From NCBI RefSeq assembly GCF_017744695.1, contig NZ_JAGIAS010000001.1, positions 1,641,013 through 1,705,012 on the forward strand: a DNA stretch of 64,000 bases, read 5' to 3'. The position numbers and the translations under genes were made by a program. Positions 51,102 to 60,049 of the stretch are shown here, one piece after another. The DNA comes from Dyadobacter sp. (GTDB taxonomy: Bacteria; Bacteroidota; Bacteroidia; Cytophagales; Spirosomataceae). Each line of letters opens with the position of its first letter. Within the stretch, counting starts at the first letter, position 1. Under the pieces are notes generated by a model, which did not search any database, was not told the origin of the DNA, and saw only the letters and a list, made by a program, of their open reading frames with translations.

Positions 51102-52493
51102 CTAACCTGCGAGTTTCGACAGGTAAGCGATCAGTAACCGCACGCCGTAGGCCGTTCCAGCGCGACCAGGAGCAAACTCGGTGTCACCGAATGCCATTCC
51201 GGCGATGTCGAGGTGCGCCCAGGCGGAATGTCCGGCAGTAAATACTTCCAGAAATTTGGCCGCGACAATAGCGCCAGCCAGTGGTTTACCATGATAGTTC
51301 TTCACATCCGCGATGTCGGAGCTGATCTCTTCTTTGTATTCATCCCAAACCGGCAGTCGCCACAACCGTTCGCCGGTTTCGTCGGCTGCATGAATGAGCT
51401 CCGTTGCGAGCTCGTCATTAGGTGTGAAAAGTCCTGCCGCTTCATAGCCGAGTGTCTGGATAATGCTGCCCGTAAGCGTTGCGAGGTCGATGAGCACGTC
51501 GGGTTCAAACTGTTTGACGGCATAATGCAGGCCATCGGCAAGAATCAGCCTGCCCTCAGCGTCGGTATCGATTACCTCAATCGTTTTACCCGCGTAGGAA
51601 CTAATTACGTCCCCGGGTTTCATAGCCGAACCGTCGACTGAATTCTCAGTGGAAGGAATCACGCCGACAATGCGGACGGGCAGTTTCAGCCGTGCCGCCA
51701 GTTCGATAGTACCCAAAACGGCCGCCGCTCCACCCATATCGCTTTTCATCAAATGCATATTGGCCGATGGCTTGATCGAGATACCGCCCGTGTCGAAGGT
51801 AACGCCCTTACCCACCAGCGCCACCGTTTTAGCGTAATGCGCTGGTTGATAGTCCGAAACGATCATCACCGGCGGCTCATCACTTCCTTTGTTGACAGCC
51901 AACAATGCGTGCATTCCCTGTAATTCCAACGCAGCCTTCTCCAATATTTCAACCGAATACCCATGCTCCGCACCCGATTTCCGGGCCCATTCAGCCAGCG
52001 TTGCCGGCTTCTTATAGTTGGACGGCGCATTCATCAAATCCATTATCCGGATTTGTACCAAAGCTGTCGTCAATGCAATCCTCGCCGATTCTTCCACATC
52101 CGAACCTTCATCTACCAAAATCGACAATGTACCTGATTGAAAGAATGCACTCACCGCTTTCGGCTCCGTTTTGTAGAGTTGCAGGTCGTAACCTCCCAAA
52201 GCAATACCGTTTACCGCATTACCGACCCACTCCCCCTCTCGCCCGCGTGCGTCGAGCGTGATGTGCACGGGCCAGCGATCTTTTCTTTTGAAAAAAAGCG
52301 AGCGGAAAATTCTGGTAACAGCCGGGAGTTTCGGTTTTTTTCCCAGCCCTAACCATAGCTCCTTTGAAGAATACCACCACATTTCCCCCTTTTCCGCTTT
52401 GAACATTTCCTGGTTAGCGGGTTCGGCTCCTTGTTCGAACGGGCGGACGAGCAGTACATCCTCGATAGGCTCTTGTATGATCTCTATTTGCAT
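51102..52493 (-). CDS. Leucyl aminopeptidase (M17)
   Basis: 463 residues from ATG 52491-52493 (MQIEIIQEPIEDVLLVRPF); a longer frame upstream is the antisense of the terminator region. Cytoplasmic dimetal exopeptidase. Active-site residues: VGKGVTFDTGGISIKPSANMHLMKSDMGGAAAV (Lys and Asp metal ligands) and the catalytic EVIDTDAEGRLILADGL, in which the first position of the usual NTDAEGRL is Asp. C-terminal barrel end KNYHGKPLAGAIVAAKFLEVF. It lies 77 bp downstream of the M28 peptidase gene, behind a terminator. Confidence 0.93.
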   Translation of the reverse strand: MQIEIIQEPIEDVLLVRPFEQGAEPANQEMFKAEKGEMWWYSSKELWLGLGKKPKLPAVTRIFRSLFFKRKDRWPVHITLDARGREGEWVGNAVNGIALGGYDLQLYKTEPKAVSAFFQSGTLSILVDEGSDVEESARIALTTALVQIRIMDLMNAPSNYKKPATLAEWARKSGAEHGYSVEILEKAALELQGMHALLAVNKGSDEPPVMIVSDYQPAHYAKTVALVGKGVTFDTGGISIKPSANMHLMKSDMGGAAAVLGTIELAARLKLPVRIVGVIPSTENSVDGSAMKPGDVISSYAGKTIEVIDTDAEGRLILADGLHYAVKQFEPDVLIDLATLTGSIIQTLGYEAAGLFTPNDELATELIHAADETGERLWRLPVWDEYKEEISSDIADVKNYHGKPLAGAIVAAKFLEVFTAGHSAWAHLDIAGMAFGDTEFAPGRAGTAYGVRLLIAYLSKLAG

Positions 52494-52512
52494 TGTATTC
52501 GAAATTCGGGTT

Positions 52513-52547
52513 AATAAAAAAGCAAAGACAATATATGCCTTTGCTCT
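52513..52547 (-). terminator. Intrinsic terminator after the M28 peptidase
   Basis: On the minus strand AGCAAAG (complement of 52539-52545) and CTTTGCT (complement of 52521-52527) form a 7-bp stem, then TTTTTTATT. Confidence 0.7.
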
Positions 52548-52569
52548 TAAAAAATGGGTTATGCAGGCA

Positions 52570-54135
52570 TTAATCCAGTCCGCCGCGACGTGTGGGCTTG
52601 CGCGGTTCAGGCCATGCTCCCGGTACGCCTTTGGCACCCAGGGGCAAAATGCTCTTGTCACGGGAAGTTTTCGCAGGGTCTTCGCTCGCCTGATAAGCCA
52701 GAATTGCCGCCAATATCGCATTGCTGCGCACGTCGTCGAATACAATCTTATCATAAGTATCGCGGTTGGTATGCCACGTGTAGGTGCCGTACGACCAGTT
52801 CAGCGAACTCAATGAGAATGCCGGTGCACCCACCGCTACAAACGATGCAAAGTCAGAACCGCCGGTCCCGGGAGCGCCGGGAAACTTAGTCTCGATAGGC
52901 GTACGGATCGGATCGGGAACCTTGGAAAGCCAGCGGGTGAGGTATTCATAGGCATTCAAAAAGCCCTGCCCGGATAAATTAACCACCCTGCCTGTGCCAT
53001 TGTCCTGATTAAATACAGCCTGAATATTCTGCACGATCTCCGGATGGTCCTCCACAAATGCGCGGGAGCCATTCAGCCCCTGCTCTTCGCTTCCCCAGTG
53101 GCCGACCAGAATCGTCCGTTTAGGATTAGGATACACTTTTTTCAAGATCCTCATGGCTTCCATCATCACCAGCGTACCGGCACCATTGTCGGTAGCGCCG
53201 CTGCCGCCGTCCCAGGAGTCGAAATGCGCAGAAAGGATCACATATTCGTTCGGCTTCTCGGTGCCTTTAATCTCTCCCACCGTATTGAATGTCTGGCTTA
53301 TACCTGTCTCCTTCGCATCTGCGCGCACGCTGATTTTCGGCGTGTGCCCCGATTCGGCGAGGCGATAAAGCAATCCATAGTCTTCGAGTGAAATATCCAC
53401 CGTCGGAATGGTCTTGGTATAAGCACCGAAAATTTTATTAGCCCCAAAACCTTTTGACCAATAAGACATGACCACACCCGCAGCGCCCGCTTTCTCCAAT
53501 GCCAACGGCAATGCACGGGAAGTATAACCCGTCTTTTTCAGGCGGTTCGCCCACGCGTCGGTCTCTGCGTCGCGATCCTTTTTCATTTTTTCAAACGACT
53601 CCTTCGTCGCGAACTCCTGCCAGTTATAATCCGGCCGGCCAGTGGGCTGGTTCATGCTAATGAGCACAAACTTGCCTTTCGCCGATGGCAGCCATTTCTG
53701 AAATGCCACCGAATCGGCCACGTCGGGCAGGATTACCACGTCGGCGGTTACCGTTTTGCCGTTGGTGCCGGGGCTCCACGCGAGCTGCATGCCTTCGAGC
53801 GATTTCACGCGCGGCGCCACCATGTCGATGTGCGACACGCCACGTTCCCAGCCACGCCATTCACCCCATTTTTCATTTTTGGCGCTGATACCCCAGCCTT
53901 TGTATTTGGCCACCGCCCAGTCGTGTGCCTGCTGCATCTGCGGCGATCCTACAAGCCGGGGACCGATCACGTCCATCAGTTCATGCCCTAGTTTTTCCAG
54001 TTGTGAATTTTCGCTAGCCTCCTTTACGATGCTTTCAACAACAGGATCTTTCCCGACCGATTCTTTACTTTGCGCAAAAACAAAACCGGCCTGGCTCGAA
54101 AGGCAAAGGGTCAGGAGCAAATAGATTTTTTTCAT
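52570..54135 (-). CDS. Secreted M28-family metallopeptidase
   Basis: 521 residues with a signal peptide (MKKIYLLLTLCLSSQAGFVFA). An N-terminal PA-domain-like insert (about residues 135-260) precedes the M28 catalytic domain. Zinc ligands: SAHFDSWDGGSGATDNGAGT (His and bridging Asp), WGSEEQGLNGSRAF (catalytic Glu and the next ligand Glu), FNQDNGTG (Asp) and TYTWHTNRDTYDK (His). Aminopeptidase or carboxypeptidase type cannot be fixed. It ends with a Pro-rich RPTRRGGLD tail. Confidence 0.92.
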   Translation of the reverse strand: MKKIYLLLTLCLSSQAGFVFAQSKESVGKDPVVESIVKEASENSQLEKLGHELMDVIGPRLVGSPQMQQAHDWAVAKYKGWGISAKNEKWGEWRGWERGVSHIDMVAPRVKSLEGMQLAWSPGTNGKTVTADVVILPDVADSVAFQKWLPSAKGKFVLISMNQPTGRPDYNWQEFATKESFEKMKKDRDAETDAWANRLKKTGYTSRALPLALEKAGAAGVVMSYWSKGFGANKIFGAYTKTIPTVDISLEDYGLLYRLAESGHTPKISVRADAKETGISQTFNTVGEIKGTEKPNEYVILSAHFDSWDGGSGATDNGAGTLVMMEAMRILKKVYPNPKRTILVGHWGSEEQGLNGSRAFVEDHPEIVQNIQAVFNQDNGTGRVVNLSGQGFLNAYEYLTRWLSKVPDPIRTPIETKFPGAPGTGGSDFASFVAVGAPAFSLSSLNWSYGTYTWHTNRDTYDKIVFDDVRSNAILAAILAYQASEDPAKTSRDKSILPLGAKGVPGAWPEPRKPTRRGGLD

Positions 54136-54280
54136 GGAATTGGTGGTTTAAGAAATATCGTTACCCAATGTAGGAAATCACTATGACGCTTTCCGTACGC
54201 TCTTAAAAAATTCTAAATTGATATTTTAATTATATTATTCCGGCACCAGGCATTAATGGCGTGCTGGTTCACAGGCAGAT

Positions 54281-55204
54281 ATGTTAAACCGGATTATCGC
54301 ATTTGTATTTTTTGCCAACTATTTCGTCGGACTGCTGGCGGTAGCATTATCGCTGGAAACTGCCTTCCAGCTTAACGTTCCGCTCAATTCGCCGGTCTAT
54401 TACATTCTCCTTTTCTGCACTACCGTATTCTATTACACGATCGCGTATTCAGGACCGGTTATCCCGAAAGTTTCGGCCAATCCCCGGACGGAATGGTACC
54501 GGCTGCATTACCGGTTTGTGCGGGTAAGCCAGGTGTTCCTGTTCAGTATCTGCGGGCTGTTGGGAGTGTGGTATCTGGTAGAAAACTTCCATGCGATCAT
54601 GCATTTGCCGCTCTACTACTGGCTGATCTTATCGGTTGTTCCTCTTGCCGCGATCCTGTATTACGGTTTACTTCCCAAATCGCTCATTTCATTCAATCTG
54701 CGGCGTACCGGCTGGCTGAAAGCATTCGTGATCGGGTTTGTTTGGGCAGGATGTGTCAATCTTTTTCCCGTAGCTGCCCTGCGGATCGAGCGGGGCGTTA
54801 CTGTTGCCGAACCTTTGCTGATGCTCTGGCTTTTTACCAAAAACTGGATGTTCTGCACCGTCAATGCCATTATGTTCGACATGAAAGATTATGAGGATGA
54901 CGCGAATATCGAATTGAAAACATTTGCCGTGCGAATGGGACTTCAGAAAACCATTTACGCCGTGCTGGTACCGCTTTTGCTGGTTGGTCTCGTTTCCTTC
55001 CTCGCATTTGCCATTTACAGGCATTTCGGCATTCCGGCGATCCTTTTCAACATCGTGCCGTTCGTGTGCCTGCTGGTCGTGGCATTTTCGCTGCAGAGGC
55101 GGCAAAGCATTTTGTTTTACCTCATCGTGATCGACGGGTTGTTGCTCGTCAAGGCATTATGCGGGATCGCAGGCAGCTTTTTTGTGCATCAAAACCTGCA
55201 TTAG
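54281..55204 (+). CDS. UbiA-superfamily-like integral membrane protein
   Basis: 307 residues with about eight to nine membrane helices. The second Asp-rich motif of UbiA prenyltransferases is visible (IMFDMKDYEDDANIELKTFAVRMG). The first motif NDxxDxxxD expected near the N terminus is not present: that helix reads NYFVGLLAVALSLETAF. So it is a UbiA relative of unknown substrate or with altered activity. It ends 2 bp before the methyltransferase gene, so the two are coupled. Confidence 0.65.
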   Translation: MLNRIIAFVFFANYFVGLLAVALSLETAFQLNVPLNSPVYYILLFCTTVFYYTIAYSGPVIPKVSANPRTEWYRLHYRFVRVSQVFLFSICGLLGVWYLVENFHAIMHLPLYYWLILSVVPLAAILYYGLLPKSLISFNLRRTGWLKAFVIGFVWAGCVNLFPVAALRIERGVTVAEPLLMLWLFTKNWMFCTVNAIMFDMKDYEDDANIELKTFAVRMGLQKTIYAVLVPLLLVGLVSFLAFAIYRHFGIPAILFNIVPFVCLLVVAFSLQRRQSILFYLIVIDGLLLVKALCGIAGSFFVHQNLH

Positions 55205-55206
55205 CC

Positions 55207-55893
55207 ATGCTGAACAACTATGACCGCATTGCCTCAAACTACGACAGATTGAGCAGGCTGATATTCGGGAAAGCAATCGTGCGTGCGCAGCAGGCATTGC
55301 TACCGCTCATAACGCCTCCCGCACGCGTACTTATCGTGGGCGGGGGAACCGGTTGGATACTGGAAGAAATGACCAGGATTCACCCGTCAGGATTGTCGAT
55401 CGATTATGTCGAAATCTCTTCCAAGATGCTCGATCTTGCCCGAAAACGGGATATTGGGGACAACCACGTGACATTCGCACATGCGGCTATCGAAGATTAC
55501 GTCACGCCGGCTGTTTATGACGTGGTGATGACACCGTTTCTTTTCGACAATTTTAGTCCTGCCCGTGCCTCGGAGGTTTTTCAAAAATTGGATAATTTGC
55601 TCAAAACCGGTGCACTATGGCTCTTCACCGACTTCCATATCGACAAAGGCATGCATCGCATCTGGCAAAAAGCATTGCTACGGTTAATGTATGTTTTCTT
55701 TCAAAATATCAGTCATGTAGAAGCCAGTCAACTGCCTAACATGCAAGATCTTTTTGACTCTCATGACTATTACCTGACTTCCCAAACTTTACATTTCTCC
55801 GGCTTCATCCGTTCGGCTGCATACCGCAAATCAAGCGACAGCGGTGCGGCGACGGCCAAAAATAAACCGCTCGTTGAAAATAATGATCGATAG
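55207..55893 (+). CDS. Class I SAM-dependent methyltransferase
   Basis: 228 residues from ATG 55207 (MLNNYDRIASNYDRLSRLIFG, a common Ubie/methyltransferase opening). SAM-binding motif I RVLIVGGGTGWILEEM, acidic end of beta-2 SIDYVEISSKML, and motif post-I FAHAAIED; then VYDVVMTPFLFDNFS. It belongs to the UbiE/COQ5-like group, small-molecule or quinone methylation. The 3' end overlaps the RarD-like gene on the other strand by 63 bp. With the UbiA-like gene it suggests a lipid/quinone-type modification pair. Confidence 0.86.
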   Translation: MLNNYDRIASNYDRLSRLIFGKAIVRAQQALLPLITPPARVLIVGGGTGWILEEMTRIHPSGLSIDYVEISSKMLDLARKRDIGDNHVTFAHAAIEDYVTPAVYDVVMTPFLFDNFSPARASEVFQKLDNLLKTGALWLFTDFHIDKGMHRIWQKALLRLMYVFFQNISHVEASQLPNMQDLFDSHDYYLTSQTLHFSGFIRSAAYRKSSDSGAATAKNKPLVENNDR

Positions 55894-56730
55894 CAAGATC
55901 AATGAGTAGGCAGTGACCTGCATCGAATTGATCGGCTCATGGAAGTAGAACAAGGCGATCGCGAAGTTCATCAATGGATTGATATACAACAAAATACCCA
56001 TTGTAGATGAAGTCACTCCCTGCAATGCATACAAATTCATAAACAGCGGGATGATGGTGAAAACAACCGCTATCAGGGTGATGAGTATGTAAAAAGATGC
56101 CTCCGTGGGTAGCGCCGCGCTATATTCGGGATAAAAAGGCAGAAGCAGCAGCGCAGAAAAAACGATCTGGATAGTGAGTACCAGAAATTTATCGATCCCT
56201 GCGTTCTTGCGCTGACTTACGAGATAGAACGCATAAGAAGCCGCGACGATCAGACTGTACAGGATATCGGCTATATTATTGAATGACAACAAAATGCAGC
56301 TCAAAACACTGAGCATCACTGCCGTCCATTGCCATTTACTGAGCTTTTCATCCAGCACGAAAAAAGCGATAACAGTGGTCATGATCGGGCATACGAGATA
56401 GGCAAACGAAGCCGCTTTCACGCTGATGTGGTTCATCACGTAAATGAAGAAAAACCAGTTGGCGGTCAACAACACACCGCCGATCAACGTCAGGAATGAG
56501 ACCTGCCGTTTCCGCGCCACAGGCATCGCTTTGAACGCCGCGACGCTCTCTTTCAGCACTTTCACGCGCACAAACAAGCTGATCACCGCCATCACGGCAG
56601 CACACATAAAGACGCGGTAAAATAGGATGTCAAGCGATGGATATCCTTTCAACGGTTTAAGGGCCAGGCTGAAAAAGCCCCAGATCAGAAACGAAACAAA
56701 TGCGGTGAGGTAGTACTTCGAAAATTTCAT
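55831..56730 (-). CDS. EamA/RarD-like drug/metabolite transporter
   Basis: 299 residues, ten predicted membrane helices in two EamA repeats (YLTAFVSFLIWGFFSLALKPLK; SLIVAASYAFYLVSQRKNAG). Characteristic loops: FYRVFMCAAVMAVISL and SVKAASFAYLVCPIMTTVIAFFVLDEKLSKWQ. RarD relatives export small metabolites. Substrate unknown. Its stop lies within the 3' end of the methyltransferase gene. Confidence 0.88.
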   Translation of the reverse strand: MKFSKYYLTAFVSFLIWGFFSLALKPLKGYPSLDILFYRVFMCAAVMAVISLFVRVKVLKESVAAFKAMPVARKRQVSFLTLIGGVLLTANWFFFIYVMNHISVKAASFAYLVCPIMTTVIAFFVLDEKLSKWQWTAVMLSVLSCILLSFNNIADILYSLIVAASYAFYLVSQRKNAGIDKFLVLTIQIVFSALLLLPFYPEYSAALPTEASFYILITLIAVVFTIIPLFMNLYALQGVTSSTMGILLYINPLMNFAIALFYFHEPINSMQVTAYSLILLSIIIFNERFIFGRRRTAVA

Positions 56731-56815
56731 CAGGCTGTCGATGTGGTGTGGACCTTATTTCCGAAACAGCAAAAAAGGCGACCAGGTTCGTACCATGTGG
56801 CCGGGCAGGGACATT

Positions 56816-56823
56816 TACCTTTG
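56816..56823 (+). promoter_or_regulatory. Candidate -7 element for the outer-membrane protein gene
   Basis: TACCTTTG matches TAnnTTTG, about 80 bp before ATG 56903. No suitable TTG is found upstream. Confidence 0.4.
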
Positions 56824-56902
56824 AAATTTAACCTTTAAGCTATGCAACCGTTGGTTGACGTATCGTGTCAACCAGACAGTTTCCATGCCAAAACCCATGT
56901 CC

Positions 56903-57604
56903 ATGAAAATTTTTTCCATCCTTCCCTTCCTGTTAATCTGCCAGATCGGCTTCGCCCAGCGAACCACATTTTCTGTTGGTCTCAACAGCGGCATTTCACG
57001 CTTCTCGGGCGCGAGCGCGCACGGCACCACTTCCCTGACCATCGGCGGCTCATTTTGTCACTGTGAATCGCAAGCGGCCAGTTCACTAGGCAATCTGCCC
57101 GCTGCTACCGTCGGGGCCTCCGCCATTGTCCAGCGTGAATTTAAGAGTCATTTCGTGGTCAGCCTTGAGGCTGGATATGAAATATTGCGTACCCGCATTA
57201 AGGTGGATCAATATCAGCTCGATGACATGATCGTAAAGACAGACGGCGTAAATATTACCCGGCATCAATTCGTCAATGCATTTCCCAGTGCAGGATACAA
57301 TTTTCGTTTGAATGAAACACTTAATCTCACAGTTACCGGCGGGATCGATCTGGGTTTTGGCTTAAAAAGTTCGAGTAGAACGACTATCCCGGATTTCTCC
57401 GAAAATTTATACACCGACCAGGATAATCTGGTGCAGAAAGTCGATCACCGTGCAAGGATCCAGGCCAAACTGGACGGCAAACGGCTGGGCTTCACCGCCA
57501 GCTACGCACATGGCACCCGGAATTGGCTCAACGGCTGGGCGGGTGGCCCTACCGACCTTCATATGCGCGTCTGGCGCGTGGGCGTACAGTACCGAATATT
57601 CTAA
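56903..57604 (+). CDS. Secreted/outer-membrane barrel-like protein
   Basis: 233 residues from ATG 56903 (MKIFSILPFLLICQIGFAQ signal peptide); an ATG six bases earlier is also possible. The mature chain alternates beta strands (TTFSVGLNSGISRF, SHFVVSLEAGYEILRTRI, SAGYNFRLNETLNLTVTGGIDLGFGLKSS, HMRVWRVGVQYRIF) and ends in an aromatic residue, like an eight-strand outer-membrane beta-barrel. No enzyme motif. Function unknown. Confidence 0.7.
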   Translation: MKIFSILPFLLICQIGFAQRTTFSVGLNSGISRFSGASAHGTTSLTIGGSFCHCESQAASSLGNLPAATVGASAIVQREFKSHFVVSLEAGYEILRTRIKVDQYQLDDMIVKTDGVNITRHQFVNAFPSAGYNFRLNETLNLTVTGGIDLGFGLKSSSRTTIPDFSENLYTDQDNLVQKVDHRARIQAKLDGKRLGFTASYAHGTRNWLNGWAGGPTDLHMRVWRVGVQYRIF

Positions 57605-57672
57605 AAAAGCAGTAAAAGAGGAACCATAGTCGGCTTATTTGGCTTGATTAGTAAGGCAATATTTAATCAAGT

Positions 57673-58470
57673 ATGACATTTTCCGACATCCGGCTGGTGG
57701 CTACCGATATGGACGGTACGCTTTTGAACTCCAAACACGAAATCCACGAATCTTTTTTCCCTGTTTTCAGAAAACTTAAAAACCACGGAATCATTTTCGT
57801 CGCAGCCAGCGGTCGTCAGTATTTCAACCTCGCCAAAACCCTCGATGCAGTGAAGGACGAAGTCATTTTCGCCGCTGAGAATGGCAGTTATGTCGTTTTC
57901 AGGGACGAAGAAATCCACATTCAGGCTATCGATCCCGAGATTACCCGCGAGCTGATCCTGATTTCAAGAAAGATTAAAAATACCTACCCGATCATTTGCG
58001 GGAAGAAAAAGGCTTACGTCGAGGATGACGACGAGGAATTTATCAATCACCTCAAACTCTATTTTGAAAGATACGAAGTAGTAAATGACCTGCTCGAAAT
58101 CACCGACGATCAGTTTTTGAAATTCACATTATGCGACCTGGCCGGTTCGGAAGTAAACAGCTATCCGCATTACAAAAAATATGAGCAGGACCTGCAAGTG
58201 AAAGTGTCCGGGCCGATCTGGCTGGATATTTCGCACAAAAAAGCCAATAAGGGCCGTGCAATGGAGGTTTTGCAGGAAAAATTCAAGGTAACGGCTGAAC
58301 AAACGATGGTGTTCGGAGACTACCTGAACGACCTCGAAATGCTTCAAAAAGCGCATTACTCGTACGCCATGGCCAATGCACACCCGGATATCAAAAAAAT
58401 AGCCCGTTTCATCGCCAAAAGCAACGATGAAAACGGGGTTGTGGAAGTCCTTTCGGAAATCACGGAGTAA
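57673..58470 (+). CDS. Cof-type HAD-superfamily phosphatase
   Basis: 265 residues. HAD motif I RLVATDMDGTLLNSKHEI, motif II-like IIFVAASGRQYFNL, motif III Lys (in IWLDISHKKANKGRAMEVL) and motif IV VFGDYLNDLEMLQKAHYSYAM. The large type IIB cap follows motif I. These enzymes dephosphorylate sugar phosphates or cofactors. Its stop is within a bidirectional terminator shared with fabF. Confidence 0.92.
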   Translation: MTFSDIRLVATDMDGTLLNSKHEIHESFFPVFRKLKNHGIIFVAASGRQYFNLAKTLDAVKDEVIFAAENGSYVVFRDEEIHIQAIDPEITRELILISRKIKNTYPIICGKKKAYVEDDDEEFINHLKLYFERYEVVNDLLEITDDQFLKFTLCDLAGSEVNSYPHYKKYEQDLQVKVSGPIWLDISHKKANKGRAMEVLQEKFKVTAEQTMVFGDYLNDLEMLQKAHYSYAMANAHPDIKKIARFIAKSNDENGVVEVLSEITE

Positions 58471-58498
58471 GGCAATGCCCTACTCCGTATATTTTTTG
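58462..58498. terminator. Bidirectional terminator between HAD gene and fabF
   Basis: ACGGAGTA (58462-58469) and TACTCCGT (58481-58488) form the stem, with inner GGC-AAT-GCC. T-rich sequence follows on the plus side (ATATTTTTTG). It contains both stop codons (TAA 58468-58470 and fabF stop complement 58480-58482). Confidence 0.75.
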
Positions 58499-59730
58499 AA
58501 TATGGAAGTCGCCGTATGCCCTCCGAAACCGAAGGTATTGTTCAGCGCGTAGTTCACTGTCTGGTTCAACGACTTGCCCAGCACGATATTCATACCTTCC
58601 GGGATCGCCTCGTCGAGGTTCTCGGTATTGATGGTACCCGGGATGATATCGTTCTTCACCGCCAAAGCACAAACGATGCTTTCCAAGGCTCCCGCCGCGC
58701 CCAGCAAGTGGCCGGTCATCGACTTGGTAGCACTAATGGCCACCGGGTGATCTCCAAATACCGTTTTCATACCTTGCAGCTCGCTCATATCGCCTAATCC
58801 CGTGGATGTAGCGTGCGCATTCACGTAATCGATCTTGTCCGGTGTAATACCTGCTTCTTTCAAGGCTTTCCGCATACCTAATGCAGCCCCCATACCGTCC
58901 GGAGGAGTTCCGGTGAGGTGGTAGGCGTCCGCAGCCATTCCGCCACCGACGATTTCGGCATATATTTTGGCACCTCTCGCTTTGGCATATTCCAGGTCTT
59001 CGAGAATCAATGCGGCAGCACCCTCACCCATTACGAAACCGTCACGGTCCTTATCGAATGGTCTTGAAGCGGTCGCAGGGTCGTCATTTCTTTTCGAAAG
59101 CGCCTGTGCCGCGCTGAAACCGCCCAATGCCGAGTAGATAATCGCCGCCTCGGAACCACCGGCTACCATCAGCTTCGCCTTGCCGATGCGGATAGTGTCG
59201 AAAGCGCTGATCAGCGCCGTATTCGAGGAAGCGCAAGCCGAAACCGTGCAATAGTTCGGCCCATGTAATTTATGACGGATCGAAATGACGCCCGCTGCAA
59301 TGTCCACGATCATTTTAGGGATAAAGAAAGGGCTGAAACGCGGTACACCGCCCGATGCGTGGAATTCCAGCAACTGGTCTTCAAATGTGCCCATCCCGCC
59401 GTTTCCGGTCGCCCAGATTACGCCCATATCGTGGCGGTCTTCCAGATCGATATTCGCAAAATCCAACCCTGCGTCCTTAATCGCCGTGTCCGACGCCGCA
59501 ATCGCGTATTGGGTATGCAAATCGTATTTCTTGATTTCCTTCTTTTCGATATAGTCTTCGGGATGGAAGTCCTTCACTTCACAGCCGAACTGTGTTTTGA
59601 ATTTGGAAACATCCATTTTCGTAATGGTAGCAGCACCGCTTTTACCATCTACAATATTTTGCCAGAATTCCTCCACAGAATTCCCCAGCGGAGAAATAAC
59701 CCCCAGGCCGGTTACTACTACTCTTTTCAT
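58480..59730 (-). CDS. fabF: 3-oxoacyl-ACP synthase II
   Basis: 416 residues, normal. Condensing enzyme of fatty-acid elongation. Catalytic Cys in NYCTVSACASSNTALI, His in VNAHATSTGLGDMSEL and in ISATKSMTGHLLGAAGAL, the standard Cys-His-His of KAS II. MKRVVVTGLGVISPLGNSVEEFWQ is the family start. It lies 36 bp downstream of the DUF2798 gene. Confidence 0.96.
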   Translation of the reverse strand: MKRVVVTGLGVISPLGNSVEEFWQNIVDGKSGAATITKMDVSKFKTQFGCEVKDFHPEDYIEKKEIKKYDLHTQYAIAASDTAIKDAGLDFANIDLEDRHDMGVIWATGNGGMGTFEDQLLEFHASGGVPRFSPFFIPKMIVDIAAGVISIRHKLHGPNYCTVSACASSNTALISAFDTIRIGKAKLMVAGGSEAAIIYSALGGFSAAQALSKRNDDPATASRPFDKDRDGFVMGEGAAALILEDLEYAKARGAKIYAEIVGGGMAADAYHLTGTPPDGMGAALGMRKALKEAGITPDKIDYVNAHATSTGLGDMSELQGMKTVFGDHPVAISATKSMTGHLLGAAGALESIVCALAVKNDIIPGTINTENLDEAIPEGMNIVLGKSLNQTVNYALNNTFGFGGHTATSIFKKYTE

Positions 59731-59766
59731 ACAGTTTAATTATTTGATCCAAGACATCAGGAGCGT

Positions 59767-60000
59767 TTAGTCAACCTCCTGAGTCAGTGTATCTTTAAAG
59801 ATGTCGTCGACCAGTTTCTGCACCTTCGGCCCAATCAGCAGGATTGCCGGGATGACGATCAGATACGACATGCTCCAAGATTTGAGCCAAATCACCAAAA
59901 AATTGGCAACAAATCCAATATTTACAGAGATCAAAGTAAAGGAAATTATCCCCGTTGTAACGATCCCCATGATCATGGCAAATGCGATTTTCTGTCTCAT
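59767..60000 (-). CDS. DUF2798 small membrane protein
   Basis: 77 residues with two membrane helices (IAFAMIMGIVTTGIISFTLISVN and SWSMSYLIVIPAILLIGPKVQKLVDDIF), the typical DUF2798 layout. These small proteins commonly lie in operons with short-chain dehydrogenases or TetR regulators. It sits between the SDR gene (50 bp) and fabF. Function unknown. Confidence 0.86.
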   Translation of the reverse strand: MRQKIAFAMIMGIVTTGIISFTLISVNIGFVANFLVIWLKSWSMSYLIVIPAILLIGPKVQKLVDDIFKDTLTQEVD

Positions 60001-60049
60001 ACCGGCCGTGTTTTTTGTGTATTAAAGGTTACTTTCCTGAAAGCTTATC

